A stretch of DNA of 64,000 bases from Incurvaria masculella (GCA_946894095.1 OX335665.1:692001-756000), one strand, 5' to 3'. Shown: positions 21,776 to 33,009, numbered from the stretch's first letter. Notes: a model not told the origin generated them from the sequence alone. Numbers and translations are program-made.

Positions 21776-22126
21776 TAGGTTGGCACCCCTACAAAGGCTC
21801 GGTCTTCCACATTTTTTGGACACTATCACCCACATTTAAAAATGTCAATCGACCGGCACTTCAATCCAATTGCAACCCGTAGCAAGATACTCCACTCAAA
21901 ATCGTTGCAACTTATTGGGTGCTCAACGCTCGAAAGGTGCTCACCGATCGACTGTGAGATTATCTTTCGTTGTAGATGTATCAAATTATAAACTGGAATA
22001 CTAAACATTTAGTTTCAACTTCTATAAAATAAAGTCCAGAAATACTTTTAAATGGCTTATAATTCATGGTTCTATTAAGGAAATTATTATTACACTGTTC
22101 TTATAAAGTAATTGAATCCTGGTTAT

Positions 22127-25100
22127 TTAACGTTTGACGTCCGCTTGAAACCTCAAAGTCCCTCTTCCTCCGCTTGTCACTTGCAATCTTCTCGCTTGTC
22201 TCACGTTCCATGGTTCCTTCCTCCCCTCTTCCAGCAAATCTACTCTTATTTGTCTTTCATCCTCTATTTCTGGGGCTATATTCTCAATGAGATCATTTGT
22301 TTCTGTCGACATCTCAATCATTTGTTTCCGATCTTCTGATTCTTTGAGAATCTTCGAAGATCCATTCGTTATATTTCTTTTCGCAATTAGTTCATGTTTT
22401 ATTTTGATCTTTTGCGACTGTCCCCGCTTATTCTTGTTGCGTTTTCTTGATTGGATTTGCTTGATTTCCTTCGGTAGCTCTTCCACTGGTTGGTCATTTG
22501 GGTCCATGTTATTTTCGATAGGTCTGTCGTTGTCGTAGTCGCTGCCTTCTGTCATGGTCTCATTGTCAACCTTTCCGATGTCCATGTTCATATCGTAGTA
22601 CATGGGTGAGTCGGTGCAGTTGATGGAATCCTCAGGTCTCGTGCATACCATAACTTCCTGGATTGGACAACGAAAAGAAACAATTAAAGGTCAATTCGGA
22701 CACTTGTTAAGCTGTTTTTTGTTCCGTTACTGCCACATTCGTAATCAGAACGAAATTCGGTGAAATACTAAATTATGATGTTGGATGAACCTTTATATTA
22801 ATTTCCATTCTGTGCATCAACTTTACAATAAAGCATTAATTCCACTATTGATCCAATATTATTTTCTAAATAAACTAACGTGGTTTAGGTATAAGCAGGT
22901 GGGGCAGTCTAGCCTAGCCACGAGTGAGTCCAAAACGTCTTACTGTTGGTTAGTTAGGTTAGTACAGCATCCTGTAAAGTTCTTAAGTGTTGTTACTTGT
23001 CGTTGGTACTCGAGAAAAACAGTAGTAAGCTAATTCGTACCCGAATCCACTTGACGGCGCTTCCTTTGAAATCGTGTTTCGGTTTCTACAAGGCTTCTAC
23101 TCTCGTCTAGTATCATGCTAGCGATGAAAAACAAGAAAAAAAACTGTATCTTTTGTTTCACATAGGGGCATCGTAACATCAAAACATACAATGCGTCTGG
23201 TATGGCATATTTAGATGAGAAACAAAGTCACCATGTAACAAGAAGTATTAATAACATGTGTTACTTGTTAATCATCATTTAGTCACATAAGGGTTCGATT
23301 TATAGTTCATAGTTCATAGTTCAAAATATTTATTCAGTAGAGTATGTTATTTCAAGTGCAGCTAACTGCACTTAATACTATAGAACATGTCAACATTTTA
23401 CTATAAGTAAAATAATAATAATTCATACCTGTCAAAATGCCCTGTCGGTTGTCAATTAATATTGTTATTACAGATTAAAATTAAATTTAAGAATACTGAC
23501 ACTATAATTAGGCAAGTACAAGTCAATAAACACGAATAAGTGATTAAAATTGGTGATACAAAAAATCGTCAACAGAATAAAATACATTTTCAATTAATAA
23601 GTTTCTCACAGTCTTCCTAAATTGTTCTATTTGCAGACTTTTCAAATGGCCTGGTATATTGTTATACATTTTTATTTTCAAATGATCGCCCTGTTGCTGA
23701 ACTCGAGCAAGATGTGTTTGGGGTAAGATACAATTGTGTCTAAATCGAGTGGGATATTTGTGAACCATTTCTTGCCGCACCATGCTTTCACGGTTTCTAT
23801 GGATATGTGTTAGACATTCCAGTACATACTGAGCAGGTAATGTTAGAATTTGTGCTTGTTTAAAATAAGTACGGCAGGAGGTTCTACTCTGTAATCGAAA
23901 AATTATTCTTAGTGCCCTTTTCTGTAAAGTAAATACTTTTTTGGCTTGAGTGGCATTTCCCCAAACAAGCACTGAATAACTCATGACTGAATGGAAATAT
24001 GGAAAATAAGCAGTTCTAAGCGATGAATAATCGATGACAGCCCGAAGAATTTTCAAAGCATAAATAGCTGAAGCTAGTTTTTTACAGAGACCTTCTATGT
24101 GGCTATTCCACGACAGGTTTTTGTCCATGACTGCACCGAGAAATTTAACATTAGTCCCATCACATAGGTTAGAGAGTTCAGTGTCCAAATCATTTTGTTG
24201 CCTATTGGTCGTCGTGAACTGTATAAGTACAGTTTTGTCGTTATTTAGGCATATTCCATTAAATTCAAACCATGACTTTGCTGATTCCAACGTTACTTTA
24301 AGTTTAGATTTAAGAATTTCATTACTAGGAGCTGTCACAGCAAGGTTGGAATCATCAGCAAACAATGTAGGTACACATGTATCCATCATGTTGACAGCAA
24401 AATCATTTATATATATTAAAAATAACAATGGTCCTAAAATTGATCCCTGTGGTACTCCTATATTTGGCTCTGCAATTTTAGAATTGTATCCATTAACCTG
24501 TACGAATTGAGTTCTATTGGCCAGATATGATTTGATAATCTCTAAAGGTATACCTGTTACTCCATAGCACCTCAGTTTACGAAGCAGGATGTCATGACGC
24601 ACACAGTCGAACGCCTTGGACAAATCACAAAATATACCCGCACCTTTGTGACGCCTATCTAAGATCATCCACATATTATTAACAAATGTATACATAGCCA
24701 TTGAAGTTGATCTTCCTGCTCTGAAACCAAACTGGCAGTCTGACAGAAGTTTATTTGATTCAAAGTATGATTTTAACCTTTCAAAAATTGCCATTTCTAC
24801 CACCTTTGATACAGCAGGGAGGATACAGACAGGCCTGTAGTTGTTCATTTGTTCTTTGCTACCTTTTTTGTGCAGCGGTATGATTTTTCCTAATTTTAGT
24901 TGACTTGGGAATGCACCAGATCTCAAGCAGGTATTTGTCAAATGTTTTATAGGAAGTTTGAGTTCTGTTGAACACTGTTTCAAAAGGCAAGTTGACACAT
25001 GGTAACAATCTAAGGATGGTTTTGATTTGATTTTTTTTATTATTTGGTAGTATTCTTTATCAGAGATTGGGGATAGGTAGTTAAGCTCAGGAATTAATTT

Positions 25101-28100
25101 TCCGAAATGTTTATTCACGGATTCTATAGCTGCGGCTAGATTAACATTCAAGTTTGAGGATTCTTTGTGAGAGATTTCTAGAAAATAATCACCGAACTGG
25201 TCCGCCATGTCTTTAGGATCTAAATGTTTGATGTTGTCTATCATTAAATAATCAATCCCAGGAGATATATTCCCACAACGATTTGTTTCTGTCTTTATAA
25301 TATCCCACATTGTTTTTACTTTATTGTTGGATGTTGTTATTCTATTCGAATTGTGTGTGGATTTGGCTGCTACAAGAACATTTTTATAAATATGTTTGTA
25401 TCTTTTTAGGTATGCATCAAATTCCAAATTTTTTGTTGTTTTAGATAGTAGATGGAGATATTTAAGATTATCTGCAGATATAAGTATTCCTTGTGTGATC
25501 CAGGCTGGTCTGCGAGATTTAGGTTTAGTTTTTTTTATAACCTCTGGAAAACATACATTTACGTTATACCTTATAATAGCAAACAGACAATCTGCGATAT
25601 GTTGGGCGTCCTGTGATTTTAATAAGTTATACCATTTTTCACTCATGAGATTTAGTTTAAAATGATTAGTAGTGCATTTATTAATTTTTCTTTTGGTAGG
25701 GACTTCGTTTTGTTTTGCGGGTTCACCATTTTTACTTTTGATTTGTATCAATACACCATATTCATGGTCTGATAAATTAGTTGCTGTAGTGGATGACTGT
25801 AGAGAAGCGAGAGGAATATTAGTGAACATGTTGTCTATGCATGTTTTTTTTCTGGTTGGCTCTTCGATTACATGTTTGTAGCCGTAGCCACGAAATAGGC
25901 AACAAAGTTCGGAAAGATTTTTTGATGGTACAAGAAAGTTCACGTTAAAGGTTCATATAATTCATTTCAATCATTACTAGCTAAGGTTGTTTGTGCTATC
26001 AACTGGTCGGTTACCAACTTGCTGACTTCTCATATAGTAATATACTAACTGGTCGGTTACCAACTTGCTGACTTCTCATATAGTAATATACTAACTGGTC
26101 GGTTACCAACTTGCTGACTTCTCATATAGTAATATACTAACTGGTCGGTTACCAACTTGCTGACTTCTCATATAGTATTATCCTAACTGATCAGTTACCA
26201 ACTTGCTGACTTCTCATATAGTAATATACTAAACGGGAAGAAGACTGATACGAATGAGTAAATTCATGAGTGGCGCCTGTTGCGACATGTTCGCTACACC
26301 AGACTATAATGTGATGTGAAAATCTAATGCGATGTGATTTTTAGTTAGGCATTAAAAACGAACATCCGATCTCTAAAATTAAAACTGTCATAAGACTACG
26401 ATTATTACATCTCATATGTAAATAAGTACTTAAGTGTTTGCGTAGGGATAAAGAAGCGTTTTATAGATTCCAACAGTTAGTCGAAAAAGTTAAGACCTCG
26501 ACACCTTTAAATGAAAATGATTTACACGATACTAAGTCAGTCCCTACAAAAGTAATAATTTCGTAAAACAATGCAAATACAGCCCTCAGAATGCCTTAGA
26601 TTACTTGCAGTGCCTTATCAAACTCTGCCATCCCCAAAAAGCCAGAGCTAAATATTTTTTTATGTGACCACAGGCGTCCGCCATTTACGCCTTTCGAGCG
26701 AGGTGCTGCACCGGCCTCTTGGCGGGCTATTATGCTATATTAATGGCATATGGCAGTGTGGTTTAAGAAATACCAGAGGCCCTATTACGAGTTCCAAATC
26801 ACATATCGAAATTTCGCTGAGCTCTTCGTTTCCGCAGTCTTAGATCATTGAATACAGCAGGCATTTGACGGACACGCTGAATCGCCCGTCAATGGATTTT
26901 TTATAAATTTAAATTATTTATAACTATAGAATTGATGAAGAATTGATCTTCCCAATATAAAAACCCACCGATCCTCTAGATATTTAACTCATAAGGACAG
27001 TAAACTATGGAATCGAGTACCTGTCAAGATTTTTCCTTCAAAATATAACCTCCTTCTTTAAACATGGTGTGAAAAAGCAATTGAGCGGTCTTGGCATATT
27101 TCATGTTCCACGTAGTATATTTTTCGGGATGGGTCAAGGTGCAAACGGCTGCGCTGAATCAAAACTTTATCGGATTGGTTTATAACTATTACTAAGCCTC
27201 CGCTGTCCGTCCGTCCGTCTGTCCGTCTGTCACAGGGCTGTATCTCATGAACCGTAATAGGCAGGCAGCTGAAATTTTCACAGAGTGTTCATTTATTTTG
27301 CCGCTATAACAACAAATAGGTAAAATAAAAAAAATAAAAAAATTAAAGGGAGGGGCAAAAAAGTCATTTTTTGGTGTTGATGGTACGGAACCCTTCGTGT
27401 GCGAGTCCGACTCGCACTTGGCCGGTTTTTTTTAATAGATATACATAGCCTATTTCATCTGCTTGTTTCAGATTAATTTTGTTTCATTTTATTTTTATCT
27501 TGCTACTTACTTCTATATCACGTCCTATTAGGGTATGTTTTGTTATTTCTTTTTCTCTAAAATGCTACGTTTAAAGTGGCAGATATATAAAAATATGTCG
27601 ATATTTTCTGTATTAGTTGCCTTCGTTTTATAACTCTATTTTAACTTATGTGATGTATCTATTCTATAATGTACTTGTGTGTCTATTGCTAGTTGTATAT
27701 GTAGTTGATTTTGATCAAACGATTTCTGTAAATAACATGTATGTAGATCCATTTTGGCGCCTTATATAGAATAAGGACACTAAATGTGGATTGACGTTTT
27801 AGCGAAGATGAAATAATGACTCGCTAGGCCGGAGTGGAACACGAGTGCTTTGGTCGAAGATCGTATATTCACTAATTAAGTATTGGCGTGCGCGCGCGGC
27901 GCACGTAATGAAACATAGCTGACGACGCAGCAGTCAGGTTACACATAATGTAGCTTACGCTACAACGTATTACCTGGTTGAAGACCGTTTCCTCCGGGCA
28001 AATGAAACTCCAACGGTAGGTGGTGTTCCTGCCCGAGGTGCTCCGCCCGGGGAGACACACGTGGAACAGCTGGCACTCGTTGTCCACGTCGGCATAGTAA

Positions 28101-31100
28101 CCGTAGGTTCGGTTCTCGCAGCTGAGAACAAGACAGAAGATAATTGTATTACCTACAAAGTTAAAACTCAACAGGATGGTAGATTAGCACACGCTGAGGC
28201 TGTAGTAGGTTCTGTCCTCGCAGCTGAGAACAAGACAGAAGATAATTGTATTAGAAAGTTAAAACTCAACAGGATGGTAGATTAGCACACGCTGAGGCTG
28301 GAGTAGGTTCTGTCCTCGCAGCTGAGAACAAGACAGAAGATAATTGTGTTACAAAGTTAAAACTCAACAGGATGGTAGATTAGCACACGCTGAGGCTGTA
28401 GTAGGTTCTGTTCTCGCAGCTGAGAACAAGACAGAAGATAATTGTGTTACAAAGTTAGGACTCAACATGATGGTAGATTAGCACACGCTGAGGCTGTAGT
28501 AGGTTCGGTTCTCGCAGCTGAGAACAAGACAGAAGATAATTGTGTTACAAAGTTAAAACTCAACAGGATGGTAGATTAGCACACGCTGAGGCTGTAGTAC
28601 GTTCTGTCCTCGTAGCTGAGAACAAGACAGAAGATAATTGTGTTACAAAGTTAAAACTCAACAGGATGGTAGATTAGCACACGCTGAGGCTGTAGTAGGT
28701 TCTGTTCTCGCAGCTGAGAACAAGACAGAAGATAATTGTGTTACAAAGTTAGAACTCAACATGATGGTAGATTAGCACACGCTGAGGCTGTAGTAGGTTC
28801 TGTCCTCGCAGCTGAGAACAAGACAGAAGATAATTGTATTACAAAGTTAAAACTCAACAGGATGGTAGATTAGCACGCGCTGAGGCGGTAGTAGGTTCTG
28901 TTCTCGCAGCTGAGAACAAGACAGAAGATAATTGTGTTACAAAGTTAGGACTCAACATGATGGTAGATTAGCACACGCTGAGGCTGTAGTAGGTTCTGTT
29001 CTCGCAGCTGAGAACAAGGACGAAGATTGTATTAAAATATTAGAACAATGGTGAAATTTCATTTCATTTCATTTATTGACATTTCTCATTTATTCACTTT
29101 ATTAATAAAGCCAACAGTTTGATTCATCAGAAAGGATGTCCAGAGGAATATATAGAGAGAATAATACCTGAATGTGTCGGTAATGTTTTCACGTATGGAT
29201 GTCGCGTTCGATGGCAGATTCAGGGAGTCGGCCTTTGTCTGATTCGTCATCGCCTGAAAAGTTAAGTTCCAGTGAGGCAACATGTACTGGAAGCATTTTT
29301 TTTGTATTCCACATACATTTCAAGATCTTGCAAGGTATTAATTTGTCAAAATCTTGATGGAAATTCGAAAAATATCAAAATAGGTGAGAGATTAAAAGTG
29401 TCAACTTCTATCTAATTGTACTCACAAGGCATTACTCTCAGTAAACACTTATTTGGTTTTATTCGTATCTGTAATCAGGAATCCTGAGTCTGGAAAACCG
29501 CTTTTACGGCGGTTTTCAAAGCGATTTTCTAGACGAAACGATTCCGGAGCATGTTATTTCAATTTAATCACGGTTTTCCGTCAAATAAATCGCTTCGAAA
29601 ACTGCTATAAAATCGTTTTTCTAAACTCAGGATTCCTGATTCCTGATTACGGAATTCCAGAAATGGGCCTGCTGGACATGGTTGGCTAATGCTACGCTAA
29701 TTCCGGGAACTTGCCCTTCTCTCATTCCGCATCGACCATCTTTTCATCTAATGCAATGACAGGCGGGCTTAACCGCACCACCTAAGGAACCTACAGTTTT
29801 ACGTAGATTCCAAACCATGGAGCAGCTCTCATTCGTGAGGTTATGCACCTATCCAGCTCAGAAATAGAAAGAAAGTGGTGCATGTACGGGGCAAGATTTG
29901 AACTCAGAACTCTGAGATAGAAGGCAAGTCCAACCGGCTACGAGCCGCTCTTGGTTGTGCTATAATAAAAATATATGAAAATTAAAATATTTAGCATTTT
30001 TACGGAACTGGACATGGCTGGCTAATATCACGCTAATTCCGGGAACTTGCCCTACCCCCCATTGCCGCTTCGACCATCTTTTTATCCAATGCGATGGTAC
30101 CAACCCGGGCGGGCTTAAACCCTACCACCTAGTAGGGGAAGGGGACCTACAGTTTTACATGGATTCCATTCGTAATCCATCGCAGCTCGCATTCGTGACG
30201 AAATGCACTTATCGAACTCGGAAAGAGAAAGACAGTGGTGCATGTCGGTATTGAACCCAGGCCTCTGGTACGTTAGGCCAATCCCCGCGCCACTAGGCTA
30301 CGAGCCGCTACAAATACAGCTACGTTACAACTTGACAGGTAGGAAAGCGTACCAAAGCGGGAAAAAGAGCCCCTATACATAGAATGTCAAAGCTTTATAA
30401 TGAGAATGCAGCGGTGGTCGACTGTGATATATTTTTCGACTCGCTGTTTTCGTTCAAGAAAAAAATCAGAAACATCCAATAGTTCTGTTTTATGTATAAA
30501 ATGTAATGGAGCATACATTGTGTTTTTTTTTTGTATGTTGTTTTAGGTCGTCTTCTTTACAGTCATTTATTTTAATTTTTATTTCACTAATTCTCAAATA
30601 ACTTCTACACCTTAACACGAGCTGTGTCATATTCACATGATTGTATTAGAACTTTAATGAACCAGTAATCTCATATCACTTGCTTTTTTGTAATTACCTA
30701 TCTCCAGGTACACTTTTTCTTATTACAAATAACGCCACCTTCAAAATGTATACTTATTCTTGTTTTAGTGAGGGATAGTTTTGAAAACAGATCTTTATTC
30801 TTGTTACCAATTACTTCTTTGTAACTGTGTTTTATTGTCTGCCTTTGTTTTTCCTCCAATAATAAATAAATAAAAATAAATAAAGGACAGTTTTGACATT
30901 TATAAGGTGAGGACGCTCGTGCGACATCTACAATAAGCTTTGAGGCTTAAACAGGTACTAACCATTTATAATTAAACATTAACATTGAGGCCACACGTAC
31001 CCTGATGACTTTCCGGAACCCTTGACTAGCCGCCTCCTCGTCAAGCCGATCGGCAGCCGCCGACGCGAGCAGCAAGGACGCCGTCCACGCAGCCCAGACT

Positions 31101-31117
31101 GTCGCCGCCCTCACCAT
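22127..31117 (-). CDS. Secreted single-domain chitin-binding type-2 (CBM14) protein, 293 aa, CPAP1-like
   Basis: Four coding exons: 31117-31001 (acceptor TTTCAG at 31127), 29253-29168, 28121-27974 and 22657-22127 (stop TAA). All introns are GT-AG and phases agree: 117+86+148+531 = 882 nt. Residues 1-22 are a signal peptide (hydrophobic TASLLLASAAA, cleavage likely before DRLDEE). The chitin-binding domain spans 68-131 with six cysteines at 69, 84, 90, 109, 122 and 131; spacing 14-5-18-12-8 fits CBM14, and the motif GYYADVDNECQLFHVC is characteristic of insect cuticle peritrophin-like proteins. The domain is cut by introns after residue 68 and after Gln117. The tail (132-293) is hydrophilic: acidic, then Lys/Arg-rich, with no second domain. 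Known relatives bind cuticular chitin outside the cell; the role here is inferred. Intron 3 carries LINE-B; intron 2 carries a tandem copy of the exon-3 acceptor. Confidence 0.85.
22658..23299. other. Intron 3, 5.3 kb intron, right of exon 4; no gene
   Basis: AT-rich intron sequence between exon 4 and the LINE-B tail. No shared repeat identified. Confidence 0.5.
23300..25970 (-). mobile_element. LINE-B, 5'-truncated non-LTR retrotransposon
   Basis: Minus strand, in the same orientation as the host gene, in its intron 3. It is cut off in the endonuclease domain and ends in a tandem ATGAACTATGAACTAT tail (23300-23322), the kind of short 3' repeat used by CR1/L2-group elements. Confidence 0.8.
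23544..25943 (-). pseudogene. LINE-B reverse transcriptase ORF, N-terminally truncated
   Basis: An open frame of about 800 codons whose first codon is GTG, not ATG. Upstream in the same frame are ACC TTT AAC (TFN) and then TGA, so the break falls on the endonuclease GDFN motif. It retains the end of the endonuclease (LSDHEYGVLIQI), then the reverse transcriptase: IIPLHKKGSKEQMNNYRPV, QFGFRAGRSTSMAM, GIFCDLSKAFDCVRHDI, GVPQGSILGPLLFLIYIND and the catalytic FADDS, then YSVLVWGNAT and KIKMYNNIP near the C-terminus. The reverse transcriptase is uninterrupted, but without a full endonuclease or start it should not mobilise itself. CR1-like by motif; clade assignment is inference. Confidence 0.85.
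26000..26232 (+). repeat. 46-bp minisatellite, about five units
   Basis: GGTCGGTTACCAACTTGCTG recurs at 26005, 26051, 26097, 26143 and (mutated) 26189, an exact 46-bp period. It lies at the truncated 5' end of LINE-B. Confidence 0.9.
26233..26939. other. Intron 3; no gene recognised
   Basis: Contains nothing repeated elsewhere in the window. A GC-rich patch lies around 26660-26750. Confidence 0.4.
26940..27115 (+). mobile_element. LINE-A-related C-terminal relic
   Basis: ACCGATCCTCTAG, GGACAGTAAACTATGGAAT and AACATGGTGTGAAAAAGCA match the LINE-A region 9508-9625 (RSSRSFIYRVGKLWNA), with deletions and frame breaks. In antisense to the host gene. Confidence 0.65.
27183..27432 (-). repeat. GACG-element, 3' end trimmed
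   Basis: Starts in ACTAAGCCTCCGCTGTCCGT, lacks the 3' hairpin, and ends with GAGTCCGACTCGCACTTGGC and a T-run. Confidence 0.75.
27433..27973. other. Intron 3 up to the exon-3 donor; no gene
   Basis: AT-rich apart from a GCGCGCGCGGCGC patch at 27890-27902. The donor CAACCAG|GTAATACG is at 27973. Confidence 0.5.
28101..29025 (-). repeat. 98-bp tandem array of exon-3 splice acceptors (intron 2)
   Basis: The motif TTGTTCTCAG|CTGCGAGAAC (minus strand) recurs at plus coordinates starting 28119, 28221, 28319, 28417, 28515, 28613, 28711, 28809, 28907 and 29005: first spacing 102, the remaining eight exactly 98. Each unit carries a branch-point-like GTGCTAATC, a pyrimidine-rich TTATCTTCTGTC, the AG, and about 20 nt of exon-3 start. 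The unit nearest the exon is the functional acceptor (28122). One copy (28613) has CTACG in place of CTGCG. Confidence 0.95.
29460..29672. mobile_element. HP2 fold-back MITE
   Basis: GTAATCAGGAATCCTGAGTC and, inverted, AACTCAGGATTCCTGATTCC; the right end TTACGGAATTCCAG matches the family terminus. It is in intron 1 and abuts a SINE-T. Confidence 0.75.
29673..29957 (-). repeat. SINE-T, shortened
   Basis: Minus copy with a deleted middle (GGGAACTTGCCC joins TTCCGCATCGACC). The head ends in GCCGGTTGGACTTGCCTTC...GAGTTC and is diverged. Confidence 0.6.
30003..30312 (-). repeat. SINE-T, shortened
   Basis: It shares the GGGAACTTGCCC deletion junction with the neighbour at 29673, so both belong to one sublineage or arose by local duplication. 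Head: AGCGGCTCGTAGCCTAGTGG. Confidence 0.7.
30313..31000. other. Intron 1 of the CDS (coding intron); no gene
   Basis: AT-rich with an AATAAATAAATAAAAATAAA run near 30860. The donor AGG|GTACGTG of coding exon 1 is at 31000. Confidence 0.5.
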
Positions 31118-31224
31118 GTTTCAGCGCTGAAACTGGGCGGGCGATTCTTCAGAGACCTCTTGGAACGAATGTGATATGTGTGAACAAAAGTGTGAAGCGA
31201 GGAAACTTGAATGAATTAAATTAA

Positions 31225-31388
31225 GAAAGATGTAATAGCTGTATGCAATGAAAAAATTGTCCGGATTTTCCATCTAGTTAAATGTAGCCGTGCTCATAAA
31301 GGGAAGGTCCTGGCATGGCACCTAATTATTTCTGGAATGTGGCGTATTGGTTGTGTGGTATTAGCCACCGATGCCTGGTTGCATAAAA
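31225..31388 (+). repeat. SINE body and tail
   Basis: ATTTTCCATCTAGTTAAATG, GTAGCCGTGCTCATAAAGGG and a short A-tail running straight into a GACG-element. Headless. Confidence 0.65.
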
Positions 31389-31749
31389 AAACCGGCCAAG
31401 TGCGAGTCGGACTCGCACACGAAGGGTTGCGTACCATCATAAAAAAATGTATACAAAAAAATAACGTTTCTTGTATGGGGACCCCCTTTAATTTTATTTA
31501 TTTCTTAATCTTACCTATTTGTTGTTATAGCGGCAAAATAAATACACACTCTGTGAACATTTCAGCTGTCTATCTGTTACGGTTACTGAGATACAGCCCT
31601 GTGGCAGACGGACAGACGGACGGACGGACGGACGGACGGACGGACGGACGGACGGACGGACGGACGGACGGACGGACGGACGGACGGACGGACAGCGGAG
31701 GCTTAGTAATAGGGTTCCGTTTTCACCCTTTGGGTACGGAATCCTAAAA
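31385..31749 (+). repeat. GACG-element with the longest pure array
   Basis: The GGAC array runs from about 31611 to 31693, some 20 uninterrupted units. All other parts are present: CCGGCCAAGTGCGAGTCGG, the GTGCGAGTC-G-GACTCGCAC palindrome, and the 3' hairpin. It lies in the 5' UTR intron of the chitin-binding gene. Confidence 0.9.
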
Positions 31750-31982
31750 ACGACCTATCCGTAATGTGGAATTCTTATACAGGCCCTATTACCGTAATCA
31801 ATGCCTCTTACTCTAACACTGTTTTTAATTAATGAATTGATTTAACGCTATTGAACTTTCAAATATATTAATTGGTACACGCAATACCCGCCCCCCATCC
31901 TTGCACTATATGTATTCATATTGTCTTACTAATAAACATTTGTACAATCGCTATTACTCCGGTATTTCTATCTAGCAGTACC

Positions 31983-32215
31983 GGACAGCAAAAAAAAAAT
32001 CGGTCAAGTGCGAGTCGGGCACCGAAAAATCACAATTCTTGTATGGGGGGCCACATACATTTTCATTATTTTTATTGTTTTTATATTTGATGTTATAACG
32101 GCAAATTAAATACATAATCTGTGAAAATTTCAGTTGACTACATTTTGTGGTTCATGATATACAGCCCTGTGACGGGCAGACGGACGGACGGACAGCGGAG
32201 ACTTAGTTATAGGAA
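31983..32215 (+). repeat. GACG-element, diverged
   Basis: It retains TCAAGTGCGAGTCGG, TTGTATGGGG, GATACAGCCCTGTGAC, a three-unit GACG run and GCGGAGACTTAGT; the ends are lost. Confidence 0.65.
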
Positions 32216-32515
32216 AACCTAACCAGACCAGAGTAATAGCGATAGTATAAATGTTTATTAGTAAGGCAATTGAAGTAGTTTTTTTTACAGTTTTGTCCAG
32301 GGTTAGATGGGCACTACATAAATTCTCGGACAAATTTATTGAACCAGAATTGGTCCGAAGTTATTTACTGATTCAGTTAGGATTCAGTAGTGTGTATTCC
32401 GTATGTAAACTAATTAGCGCAAGAATTGGCCTCCAAGTCTTAAAATTCGTGGAAGAACGAAAAAAAAAATCATTTCATCGATACTTGGCATTTTTTTAAT
32501 GTTCTAAACACTTAC

Positions 32516-32668
32516 CTTATTTAGTGACACCACTTTCCCACTCAAGATCTCTTCAGAAAACCACCCGTTTTAACCAACTTTAAGTGCCCAAAATCTCACA
32601 TCATCACACCGCGCGAAAAGGATAGATTCCAGAGGGCACGGCGCGAACTAAACGCCTGGAGACAATGC
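32516..32668 (-). other. Likely untranslated first exon of the chitin-binding gene
   Basis: A strong minus-strand donor AAATAAG|GTAAGTG lies at 32515, and a TATA box lies about 30 bases above the right end. Splicing to the acceptor CCCAGTTTCAG at 31127 gives a 5' leader ending CGCTGAAAC just before ATG 31117. The transcription start is approximate. Confidence 0.6.
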
Positions 32669-32692
32669 GAAATTCTTCCACGCTTCACGCGC

Positions 32693-32699
32693 CTTTATA
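32693..32699 (-). promoter_or_regulatory. TATA box (TATAAAG)
   Basis: TTATAAAGGCGCG on the minus strand, about 30 bases above the inferred first exon. A GC-rich stretch (32760-32890) follows further upstream. Confidence 0.55.
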
Positions 32700-33009
32700 A
32701 GCTTATTTTTCTGTGGCGAAATTACCATAAAGCTGTCCAATGTGAATCTATAATAGTCGACGTGCGGCGAGCGCGCGAATGTCGAGTACATCGAGTTGGA
32801 AAGGACGGTAGGGGCGACCTAAGCTCGTCCGTATAGCGGCAGCGTAGACCGGTGATAAGATACTGTAGGTAGCGCCGGCTAGTCAGTTCGCTTGTGAATT
32901 CGCTCACTCCTGATGCCCTCAAGTTATACGGTATCGAGTGGTCATTGAGTTCATTCCCTTTTTGTAAAATTTTTGGTAGTCAAATTACACTTAGTTAAGT
33001 CACTAACGC

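Noticed and set aside
23544..25943. A host protein-coding gene
   Set aside because: Reverse-transcriptase motifs, a GTG first codon, an upstream stop and a tandem 3' tail mark it as a truncated LINE.
28061..28285. Plus-strand frame in the 98-bp array, or the array as a CRISPR
   Set aside because: Repeats are contiguous without spacers, contain splice motifs of the flanking exon, and the genome is eukaryotic.
31337..31747. Open frame with DGRTDGRTDG repeats, also at 20584-20923 and 41813-42076
   Set aside because: These frames are the GACG microsatellite of the GACG-element read as codons; any 4-bp repeat stays open in several frames.
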